DNA of 11,943 nt from the NCBI GenBank assembly GCA_031272305.1, contig JAISUA010000265.1:1-11943 (forward strand). The letters run 5' to 3'. This stretch comes from Clostridioides sp. Lineage in GTDB: Bacteria > Bacillota > Clostridia > Peptostreptococcales > Peptostreptococcaceae. Position numbers and translations under genes: made by a program. Under the pieces are notes generated by a model, which saw only the letters and a list, made by a program, of their open reading frames with translations, was not told the origin of the DNA and ran no database searches. This document shows, in pieces, positions 5,788 through 11,943 of the stretch; position 1 is the first letter of the stretch, and every line of letters begins with the position of its first letter.

Positions 5788-7329
5788 GTCATAGGAATTT
5801 ACTTAATATTAACAGGTATTATATGTGCAATTATTGGTATTGGAGCTGGTTATATGACCAGAAAAAATATATCTGAAAGAAAAATTGGACAAGCTGAAAC
5901 TTTAGCAAAAGAAATTCTAGATAAAGCTGGCAAAGATTCAGAAACAGTTAGAAAAGAGAAACTTTTAGAAGCTAAAGAAGAAATTCATAAGTGGAGAACA
6001 GAGGCTGAAAGAGAAAATAAAGAAAGAAGAACTGAAGTTAAAAAATATGAAAAAAGAGTTATTCAAAAAGAAGAAGTTTTGGATAAAAAACTTCAAAATT
6101 TAGAGAAAAAAGAATCGACTTTGACAGAAAAATTGAAGGTTGCAACTCAGAAAGAAGAAGAAATAGAAGAAATCAAAGTTCAACAACTTACTAAACTTGA
6201 AAATATTTCAGGTATTTCTACAGAGGATGCTAGAAAAGTCATTATGTCTAATGCAGAAAGAGATGTAAGACGTGATATGTCTCTAATGATAAAAGAAGTT
6301 GAAACTCAAGCTAAAGAAGAAGCAGAAAAGAAAGCAAGAGAAATAATTGGATATGCTATACAAAAATGTGCTGCTGACCATGTTGCTGAAACTACTGTGA
6401 CTGTTGTAACTTTACCTAATGATGAGATGAAAGGTAGAATAATAGGTAGAGAAGGTAGAAACATAAGAACAATCGAAACTCTAACAGGAATAGATTTGAT
6501 AATTGATGATACTCCTGAAGCTGTTATTTTATCTGGATTTGATCCAATAAGAAGGGAAATAGCAAGAATAGCACTTGAAAAACTTATTGCAGATGGAAGA
6601 ATACATCCAGCAAGAATTGAAGAAATGGTTGAAAAAGCTAAAAAAGAAGTGGATATAATAATCAAAGAGTACGGTGAACAAGCTGCATTTGAAACAGGTG
6701 TTCACGGATTACATCCAGAACTTGTAAGACTTCTAGGAAGATTGAACTACAGAACAAGTTATGGACAAAATGTTTTGAAACATTCTATGGAAGTTTCTAA
6801 TTTAGCAGGAATAATGGCTTCAGAACTTGGTGTAGATGCAAGGCTTGCAAAGAGAGCAGGATTACTTCACGATATAGGGAAAGCGGTTGACTACGAAATG
6901 GAAGGAACTCATGTTGAGATTGGTATGGATTTACTTAGAAGATACAAAGAGTCTAAAGAAGTAATTCATGCAATGAGCACTCATCATGGAGATTTTGAAC
7001 CTCAAAGTATTGAAGCAGTACTTGTAACTGCTGCTGATGCTGTTTCGGCAGCAAGACCAGGAGCAAGAAGAGAAACACTTGAAGCATATATCAAACGTCT
7101 TGAAAAGCTTGAAGAAATTTCAAATTCATATGAAGGTGTTGACAAATCATATGCAATTCAAGCAGGTAGAGAAATAAGAATTGTTGTTAAACCAGAAAAT
7201 GTAAACGATGAAGAGATGCGTTTGCTTGCAAGGGAAATAACAAAACGTATTGAAGAAGAACTTGAATATCCAGGACAAATCAAAGTAAGTATTATAAGAG
7301 AAACAAGAGCAATTGAGTACGCTAAATAA
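5785..7329 (+). CDS. rny: ribonuclease Y
   Basis: 514 residues, the standard family length (about 520). RNase Y is the membrane-anchored endoribonuclease that starts decay of many mRNAs in Firmicutes. Seen: one N-terminal membrane segment (about 2-24); a long charged coiled coil (about 30-200); a KH RNA-binding domain with GRIIGREGRNI (217-227); and an HD phosphohydrolase domain with His333 (LKHSMEVS) and the His362-Asp363 pair (LLHDIGKA), which bind the catalytic metals. The C-terminus ends with PGQIKVSIIRETRAIEYAK, typical of full-length RNase Y. It has its own promoter and terminator, so it is transcribed separately from recA, although the recA-rny order is a standard Firmicute arrangement. 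The start carries a 10-base Shine-Dalgarno with short spacing. No odd residues are seen in the catalytic motifs. Confidence 0.97.
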   Translation: MVIGIYLILTGIICAIIGIGAGYMTRKNISERKIGQAETLAKEILDKAGKDSETVRKEKLLEAKEEIHKWRTEAERENKERRTEVKKYEKRVIQKEEVLDKKLQNLEKKESTLTEKLKVATQKEEEIEEIKVQQLTKLENISGISTEDARKVIMSNAERDVRRDMSLMIKEVETQAKEEAEKKAREIIGYAIQKCAADHVAETTVTVVTLPNDEMKGRIIGREGRNIRTIETLTGIDLIIDDTPEAVILSGFDPIRREIARIALEKLIADGRIHPARIEEMVEKAKKEVDIIIKEYGEQAAFETGVHGLHPELVRLLGRLNYRTSYGQNVLKHSMEVSNLAGIMASELGVDARLAKRAGLLHDIGKAVDYEMEGTHVEIGMDLLRRYKESKEVIHAMSTHHGDFEPQSIEAVLVTAADAVSAARPGARRETLEAYIKRLEKLEEISNSYEGVDKSYAIQAGREIRIVVKPENVNDEEMRLLAREITKRIEEELEYPGQIKVSIIRETRAIEYAK

Positions 7330-7396
7330 ATCAAATCTATTTTCTATTATAGATATGTAATAGATAAAATTATTACAAAAATAAATATATTGATAT

Positions 7397-7540
7397 TTAA
7401 ATAAAACAAAAAGCTTAAATAAAACAAAAAGCTTAAATAAAACAAAAAGCTTAAATAAAACAAAAAGCTTAAATGAAATAAAAAGCTTAAATAAAACAAA
7501 AAGCTTAAATGAAATAAGAAAGTTTAAATAGAACAAAAAA
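7397..7540. repeat. 18-bp tandem array downstream of rny, about 8 units
   Basis: The unit is TTAAATAAAACAAAAAGC. Units at 7397-7414, 7415-7432, 7433-7450, 7451-7468 and 7487-7504 are identical. Unit 7469-7486 carries two substitutions (TGAAAT-type), and the last two (7505-7522 and about 7523-7540) are increasingly diverged. The array starts 67 bp after the rny stop and ends directly at the terminator stem. Before it, TCTATTA (7343-7349) and TAATAGA (7358-7364) form a small hairpin. Because 18 is a multiple of 3, the complementary strand shows a spurious LFVLFK-repeat reading frame. As RNA the array would be an A-rich, unstructured 3' UTR segment of about 144 nt. Confidence 0.92.
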
Positions 7541-7542
7541 TT

Positions 7543-7587
7543 AAAAGTCACAATTTATAAAAGTAGATTCATTGTGGCTTTTGTTTT
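7543..7587 (+). terminator. intrinsic terminator of rny
   Basis: AAAAGTCACAAT (7543-7554) pairs with ATTGTGGCTTTT (7571-7582) over 12 bp including one G-U, with a 16-nt loop and a T-rich tail (TTTTGTTTTA). It closes the rny transcript after the 18-bp array. No convincing promoter is seen between it and the next gene. Confidence 0.82.
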
Positions 7588-7662
7588 ACATAAATAAAAA
7601 ATTATTTATAAAAGCAGTATGTTTGTAAGTATAGGGATTTGCTTAAAGAAGGGGTGTTTTTT

Positions 7663-9468
7663 ATGAATAGATATAAATACATTGATTCAGAATTAGAAGC
7701 CTTAAAATTAAAAGAACAAGAAAAAAAATTCTACAACAATATCAATAAAAATTGCAGTTCAGATAATAGTTTCAAAATTATTCCAAAAGTAACTCCTTTC
7801 AAAGGTATAAATACTGATTTTCTATATATCAAAGAAGGAGCAATAGTATTTGTAAAATTGGTTGATACACCTGAAGAGTTATTTTCGATTTTGGAAGAAG
7901 AGCTTATGGAAGTAATGTTTGAAGAATACACATTGCTTTGTAAAAAAATGAAAGCTCATCACCAAGATATAAAATTCAATTATGTGTTTATAATGCCATA
8001 TGTTGATATAGAATCTGATTCTAATTTTAAAGATTTTATAAAAGATAATATAATAGATAAAAATAAGTTTGAACAAATTTTGGAAAATAACTTCAACTTA
8101 GATGAATATCTAAAAGAAAAAAATGATGAAGTATTATTAAATTTATTTATTATGAATGTCTGTGCAGAATATTACGTTATAAATGATGACGCAAAGAAAG
8201 GTGATTTTAAGAAAATAACTTTTTTTGATGATAATCATAAATATACATCTTCTATGATGGAAGAAGAACAAATAACTTGGATAGATTCAATAAAATATGG
8301 CAAACATTTGATAAATGGAGCATCAGGAACAGGTAAATCTACAATGCTTTTATCTAGAGCTATAAAACTTTCAAAAATATATCCTCATCATAAATTTTTG
8401 ATTCTTACTCAGAGCAAGAAATCTTGTAATCAACTTATTCAATTATTAGATATACTGTATGTAGAAAATATTGAGAATTGCAATATAGAGATAAATACAG
8501 TTAGTGGATTTGTTTTTAAATTGGCGAAAAAGTATGGTTTGATAGTTAATTATAATAAATTGAAATATGAATATATAAAAGTGTTTGACAATATAGTCAA
8601 GCAAGCAGACAATATCATAAAAAATAAACATATTTATAAGGGTATTTTTATAGATGAGGCAGAAAATTTAAGAAGAGAGGATTTAAAATTTATCTCAAAA
8701 TTTCTATATAAGACAAAACATATTTTCAATGTATTCAGATGTGACAACTTGAATATATCTCAAAGTGTGAATGCTTTTAAAAAAGCAGATACTACTTTCG
8801 ATTATGATAGCATCATGACCATAGATAAAAACTATCGCCATTCAAAAAATATATGTAATTATATAAACAACTTCTGTGATATTTCAAATAATTTCTTGAA
8901 GGGACTTAATTCTAATATAAAAGAAGATTATTTTGAAAAAAGTACTTCTATGAGAAGTTCTGAAGGTTCAGTTGAGATAATAAAGGTGTCAGATATTGAT
9001 GACCAAATAAGTTCTATAATTTGGGAGATTGAGAATCTTGTAAAGAATTCAGGAATGAAATATGAAGACATACTTGTAATATATCCATATTCAAAGAAAA
9101 AAATGAAAAATGGAAGTACACTTTATTTTCAATATTCACTTAGTAAAAATTTTGAATCGGCTTCTATTCCATATATTTATGCAGATGAGAATTTGACGAA
9201 TTTGAACGTGAAAAATGGAGTGACTATATCAAATATTTATTCTTTAAAAAGTTTGGAATATAAAGTAGTTATCTTTTGTGAGCTAGAATTATTTTATAAT
9301 CATGTTATAGCAAATAAGGAACACGAATATATAATAAATGATTTTGTTGGTGATTTGAATAAGATAAATCTAGCAATAAGCAGAGCAAAAGATTATCTAA
9401 AGATAATCATTGCATTTGATAAAAATGCAAGCGACTTGATAAAAATTGTATCAGATGCACTTAAATAA
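7663..9468 (+). CDS. UvrD-like SF1 helicase with degenerate NERD-like N-terminus
   Basis: 601 residues from the ATG at 7663, chosen because AAGGGGTG (7649-7656) precedes it by 6 nt; an in-frame TTG at 7639 would add eight residues but has no good ribosome site. Helicase motifs in order: Q-like MEEEQITWIDSI (about 202); Walker A GASGTGKST (219-227); motif Ia LILTQSKKS; Walker B IDEAE (Asp331, Glu332); a weak motif III (CDNLNISQSV); motif IV NYRH (390-393); motif V SLKSLEYKVVIF (from 527); and motif VI NLAISRAK with the Arg finger at 574. The roughly 200-residue N-terminus resembles the nuclease-related NERD fold (GINTDFLYI..AIVFVK), but the usual Glu of the ExK motif is Phe, so nuclease activity is doubtful. 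It lacks the large 1B/2B insertions of UvrD and PcrA. The ATPase/translocase assignment is firm; its biological role (repair, RNA or defence) is unknown. A glycosyltransferase gene follows after 40 bp. Confidence 0.8.
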   Translation: MNRYKYIDSELEALKLKEQEKKFYNNINKNCSSDNSFKIIPKVTPFKGINTDFLYIKEGAIVFVKLVDTPEELFSILEEELMEVMFEEYTLLCKKMKAHHQDIKFNYVFIMPYVDIESDSNFKDFIKDNIIDKNKFEQILENNFNLDEYLKEKNDEVLLNLFIMNVCAEYYVINDDAKKGDFKKITFFDDNHKYTSSMMEEEQITWIDSIKYGKHLINGASGTGKSTMLLSRAIKLSKIYPHHKFLILTQSKKSCNQLIQLLDILYVENIENCNIEINTVSGFVFKLAKKYGLIVNYNKLKYEYIKVFDNIVKQADNIIKNKHIYKGIFIDEAENLRREDLKFISKFLYKTKHIFNVFRCDNLNISQSVNAFKKADTTFDYDSIMTIDKNYRHSKNICNYINNFCDISNNFLKGLNSNIKEDYFEKSTSMRSSEGSVEIIKVSDIDDQISSIIWEIENLVKNSGMKYEDILVIYPYSKKKMKNGSTLYFQYSLSKNFESASIPYIYADENLTNLNVKNGVTISNIYSLKSLEYKVVIFCELELFYNHVIANKEHEYIINDFVGDLNKINLAISRAKDYLKIIIAFDKNASDLIKIVSDALK

Positions 9469-9508
9469 ATTTTTAGTATTAATTTATAAAATAAATGGGG
9501 ATGAAATT

Positions 9509-10729
9509 ATGGCAAAAATGAGTTTATCTACAAAATCAAATAATTATTCTACAAATGGAAGAAATGATTTAAATAAATCAAGGAAAGTAGATACAAAAAC
9601 AGTTATTTGTTTAGCAATGATTGCTGTTATTGGGATATGTATAAGAATACGTTTTTTGAGTTATGAATCCAGTGATTATCTGATATTTTTAAGAGAATGG
9701 GTAAAAAATTTTAGAGGGACATCATTTACGGAAGGATTCAATAGTTATAAAGGAGACTACCCACCGTTGTATATATACATATTGTATATAATTTCTATGC
9801 TACCTAAAAATTTTGAGTTATATTCAATAAAATTAGTATCGATATTTTTTGAATTTGTAACAGCGTTTGCAATATTCAATATAGGAAGAAAAAATTCAAC
9901 AATAATAGGTCTAATAGGTTTTTTTGTCACTGTATTATTCCCTACTTTTTGGCTTAATTCTGCAAAGTGGTGTCAATGTGATTCTATTTACACATCATTT
10001 TGTGTGTTGTCGTTTATGTTTGCACTTGATGGAAAATCAGCTAGGAGTGTATTGATGGCAGGAATTGCATTTGCGTTTAAATTGCAAACTGTGTTTTACT
10101 TACCAATTTTATTTGTTTTTTTATTAAATAAGAAAATAAAATTTAGACATTTATTTTTGTTAGTAGTTCCGTATATTTTATCGATTATACCAGTATGCTT
10201 GATAGGGTGGCCTTTGCGTAGAGTTTTGACAATATATATATCACAAGCTGGAGAATATAATGATCGATTAACATATAACGCAGCAAGTCTGTTTTCAATT
10301 ATGCCTAATATGTATATATTAGAAAGATTAAGACCTTTTCTTCCTATTTTAGCTTTTGTATGGACTGTAGCATTATTTATAGTGGCTATTGTGTTTAGAA
10401 ATAAATTAAACAAGAAAATAATTTCGATTTTTGCGTTGCTTTTTACATTAGGTATACCTTGGTTGCTTCCTTATATGCACGATAGATATTTTTATTTAGC
10501 AGAAGTGTTTTCAATTATATTTATAATGTTTTATATAAAATTATGGTTTGCACCATTTTTAACAATGGTTGGAAGCTTGTCAGGATATGTTATATATTTG
10601 TATGGAAAGCTTCAATTTAGGGATAGTCCTGGTATTTTTGCTATGCTATATGAAAATTTATTATTGATATGTGTGATTTTATTATTTTATGAACTAAAAA
10701 ATAAAGATTGTAGAAAAACTGCAAAATAG
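9509..10729 (+). CDS. GT-C membrane glycosyltransferase, Gpi18-like mannosyltransferase type
   Basis: 406 residues from the ATG at 9509, supported by GGGG at 9497-9500 with 8-nt spacing; an upstream in-frame start at 9446 would overlap the helicase and has no ribosome site. There is a polar N-terminus (1-28) and then about ten membrane helices (first at 31-49). Features of lipid-linked sugar transferases of the GT-C fold are present: an acidic residue in the first outer loop (SSDYLIFLREW, Asp56), YKGDYPPLYIY (Asp83), WCQCDSIY (Asp158) and PYMHDRYFYLAEV (321-333). By family, these enzymes use polyprenyl-phosphate sugars and work on the outer face of the membrane; the sugar and the acceptor cannot be read from sequence. 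It is probably cotranscribed with the helicase (40-bp gap, no terminator), but no functional link is evident. There are no other glycan genes in the window. Confidence 0.72.
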   Translation: MAKMSLSTKSNNYSTNGRNDLNKSRKVDTKTVICLAMIAVIGICIRIRFLSYESSDYLIFLREWVKNFRGTSFTEGFNSYKGDYPPLYIYILYIISMLPKNFELYSIKLVSIFFEFVTAFAIFNIGRKNSTIIGLIGFFVTVLFPTFWLNSAKWCQCDSIYTSFCVLSFMFALDGKSARSVLMAGIAFAFKLQTVFYLPILFVFLLNKKIKFRHLFLLVVPYILSIIPVCLIGWPLRRVLTIYISQAGEYNDRLTYNAASLFSIMPNMYILERLRPFLPILAFVWTVALFIVAIVFRNKLNKKIISIFALLFTLGIPWLLPYMHDRYFYLAEVFSIIFIMFYIKLWFAPFLTMVGSLSGYVIYLYGKLQFRDSPGIFAMLYENLLLICVILLFYELKNKDCRKTAK

Positions 10730-10839
10730 TTGAATGTATTTATTGTAGTATATTTATTTTATTTTTTTATTTTACATTACAATTTGAAACAAAGTTTTAA
10801 ATTTAGTATTTCGAATATATTAGAAATTTTTTTAATATG

Positions 10840-10866
10840 TTATCAACTTTATTTATATAATATAAT
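10840..10866 (+). promoter_or_regulatory. weak candidate promoter in the convergent gap
   Basis: TATAAT at 10861-10866 is preceded by TTATCA (10840-10845) at 15-bp spacing, shorter than ideal. A start near 10873 would give a transcript of about 90 nt ending at the strong terminator at 10964. Between 10730 and 10839 I see only T-rich sequence with no gene. Confidence 0.25.
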
Positions 10867-10925
10867 TACGAATTAGATAAAAAGGATGATTATATAAAGT
10901 ATATAGCTAATTATATAAAAGATAT

Positions 10926-10964
10926 AAAAAATCGCTGTAAAAATTACATATACAGCGATTTTTT
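10926..10964. terminator. strong bidirectional terminator between convergent genes
   Basis: A perfect 14-bp inverted repeat (AAAAAATCGCTGTA at 10926-10939 with TACAGCGATTTTTT at 10951-10964) has an 11-nt loop, with a T-run on each strand after the GC-containing stem. It lies about 200 bp after the glycosyltransferase stop and about 107 bp after the flavodiiron stop on the other strand, so it can end both. Confidence 0.9.
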
Positions 10965-11013
10965 ATGTTTCATATTTATTTTAAATTTTATGTGTTTCGT
11001 ATTTATTTTAAAG
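10961..11013. repeat. two-copy direct repeat of 25 and 27 bp beside the terminator
   Basis: 10961-10985 and 10987-11013 share TTTTATG followed by TTTC-R-TATTTATTTTAAA; the second copy has a GT insertion and one A/G change. The terminator's right-hand T-run forms the start of the first copy. The remaining sequence to 11070 is AT-rich with no gene. Confidence 0.65.
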
Positions 11014-11070
11014 ATAATTTAATTTCTCAGTTGATATATTTATAAGTATAAGCATACTTAGATTTTTTAA

Positions 11071-11943
11071 TTATTTTAAGAATTCTACAAAAGCATGGGC
11101 AAATTCTTCGCAGTCTTCAAAAGTAATGGTACTAGGGGTGAATTTCTTTTTAAGAGGTTCTACTGGTGTTTTGAAATTCATAGATTTAACCAGATTATGT
11201 GCGATTGTTATACCTTCACCACTCCAACCAAATGAACCAAACACACCTGCAATTTTTCCGTGATTAAGTATAGGATCGATTATTGAGAATAAATCCCATA
11301 GAGGTTTGACCATGGATTTGTTGATAGTAGGTGAACCTAAAAGTAGAACTTTAGAAGAAACTATAATATCATGAAGTTCATGAAGTTCTAATTTTTCTAA
11401 ATCGTAGCTTTGTGCTTTCAGACCTTGATTTTTTAGATAATCTTCCATTGTAAGTGCCATCTGTTTTGTGTTTGTATATGCTGATAAGTAAAAAATAGAG
11501 GCCTTATTTTGATTTACAAAAGAAATATTTTCATTTGACCATTCAAGGTATTTTTCTATATTATAATTAGGATTTTTTGATAAAATAGGTCCATGTGATG
11601 TTAAAATTGTATCAAATTTAAGTCCTAAATCAACTACTTTATCTATAGCATTCAAAACATACTTAGAGAAAGGCTTAACTATACAATCGAAATAAAATTT
11701 GACAGATTCTTTATAGTCTTCGCCGTCTACAGCATCAACATCAGTAGATGCGTAATGAGTTCCAAATGCATCACAAGTGAATAATAGTTGATCTTCTTCA
11801 ACATAAGTAAACATTGTATCTACCCAATGTAAATAAGGTGTAGCTAAGAATTTAAGATTTCTTTTACCAATATTAATTACTTCACCATCTTTTATAATGT
11901 GGCATTTAAATTCTTTGTTTATTTGTCCACCTAAATAAAGTTT
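11071..11943 (-). CDS. flavodiiron protein (A-type flavoprotein, FprA family), C-terminal part
   Basis: The minus-strand frame is open to the window edge, giving 290 codons plus stop; the N-terminus is outside. Flavodiiron proteins reduce O2 to water and/or NO to N2O in the cytoplasm of anaerobes, using electrons from rubredoxin or a similar carrier. The visible part covers the end of the beta-lactamase-like diiron domain: TPYLHWVDTMFTY with a metal-ligand His (codon 11827-11829), FTCDAFGTH with the bridging Asp (11770-11772) and ILTSHGPIL with another His (11593-11595). A complete flavodoxin domain follows, with the FMN phosphate loop SAYTNTKQM, LLGSPTINKS and VFGSFGWSGEG. The protein stops after the flavodoxin domain with no fused rubredoxin, the simplest (class A) architecture. 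The first Thr of SAYTNTK is where many relatives have Gly. The internal Met at 11814 is not the start, since family homology continues upstream of it. It is convergent with the glycosyltransferase gene. Confidence 0.93.
   Translation of the reverse strand, partial: KLYLGGQINKEFKCHIIKDGEVINIGKRNLKFLATPYLHWVDTMFTYVEEDQLLFTCDAFGTHYASTDVDAVDGEDYKESVKFYFDCIVKPFSKYVLNAIDKVVDLGLKFDTILTSHGPILSKNPNYNIEKYLEWSNENISFVNQNKASIFYLSAYTNTKQMALTMEDYLKNQGLKAQSYDLEKLELHELHDIIVSSKVLLLGSPTINKSMVKPLWDLFSIIDPILNHGKIAGVFGSFGWSGEGITIAHNLVKSMNFKTPVEPLKKKFTPSTITFEDCEEFAHAFVEFLK

Noticed and set aside
421..7540. CRISPR array as the explanation for the repeats
   Set aside because: The 18- and 20-bp units are directly adjacent without spacers, the 65-bp repeat has no conserved-repeat/variable-spacer structure, and there are no cas genes.
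7147..7551. Minus-strand reading frame with LFVLFK repeats
   Set aside because: It arises only because the 18-bp tandem unit is a multiple of 3; it overlaps the end of rny antisense, crosses a terminator arm, and has no ribosome site.
7639..7662. TTG start eight codons upstream for the helicase
   Set aside because: The ATG at 7663 has a good Shine-Dalgarno (7649-7656) that would lie inside the coding region if TTG were used; no ribosome site precedes the TTG.
9446..9508. Upstream start of the glycosyltransferase overlapping the helicase end
   Set aside because: The added residues are unlike the family and there is no ribosome site; the ATG at 9509 has GGGG at proper spacing.
10840..10848. 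TTATCAACT as a DnaA box or origin element
   Set aside because: Single site, two mismatches to TTATCCACA, no cluster and no dnaA or dnaN nearby.

Overview
This strongly AT-rich window looks like the chromosome of an anaerobic, low-GC Gram-positive bacterium of the class Clostridia. The pointers are heavy use of AGA and ATA codons, GGAGG-type ribosome binding sites, many A/T-flanked intrinsic terminators, the Firmicute order tepA - ftsK/spoIIIE - pgsA - recA - rny, and a flavodiiron protein gene (an anaerobe's O2/NO reductase). A member of Peptostreptococcaceae or a neighbouring family is plausible, but that is inference.

Layout. 1-432 is the 3' part of a ClpP-class (TepA) protease gene, followed by a 20-bp tandem array and a terminator. 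717-3852 holds ftsK (DNA translocase) and pgsA (phosphatidylglycerophosphate synthase), probably one transcript. 3853-4198 is a gene-free stretch with three consecutive inverted repeats and the recA promoter. 4199-5377 is recA. 5378-5784 holds the recA terminator, a 65-bp tandem repeat, the rny promoter and the rny leader. 5785-7329 is rny (ribonuclease Y). 7330-7662 contains an 18-bp tandem array and a terminator. 7663-10729 holds two accessory genes on one likely transcript: a small UvrD-like SF1 helicase with a degenerate NERD-like N-terminus, and a multi-membrane GT-C glycosyltransferase. 10730-11070 separates convergent genes and holds a strong bidirectional terminator. 11071-11943 (minus strand, continuing off the window) is a flavodiiron protein.

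The core genes form the conserved housekeeping neighbourhood for chromosome segregation, phospholipid synthesis, recombination and mRNA turnover. rimO and cinA, common companions of pgsA and recA in Firmicutes, are absent here. The helicase and glycosyltransferase have no obvious functional link to each other.

The most notable points are: (i) short tandem arrays with unrelated units (20, 65, 18 and about 26 bp) beside the terminators of four genes; (ii) a RecA whose DNA-binding loop L2 departs from the near-invariant sequence and is one residue shorter; (iii) an attenuator-like set of mutually exclusive hairpins between pgsA and recA; (iv) the helicase whose nuclease-like N-terminus lacks the catalytic Glu. 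No complete new defence or mobile system, CRISPR array, tRNA, rRNA or insertion sequence is visible.
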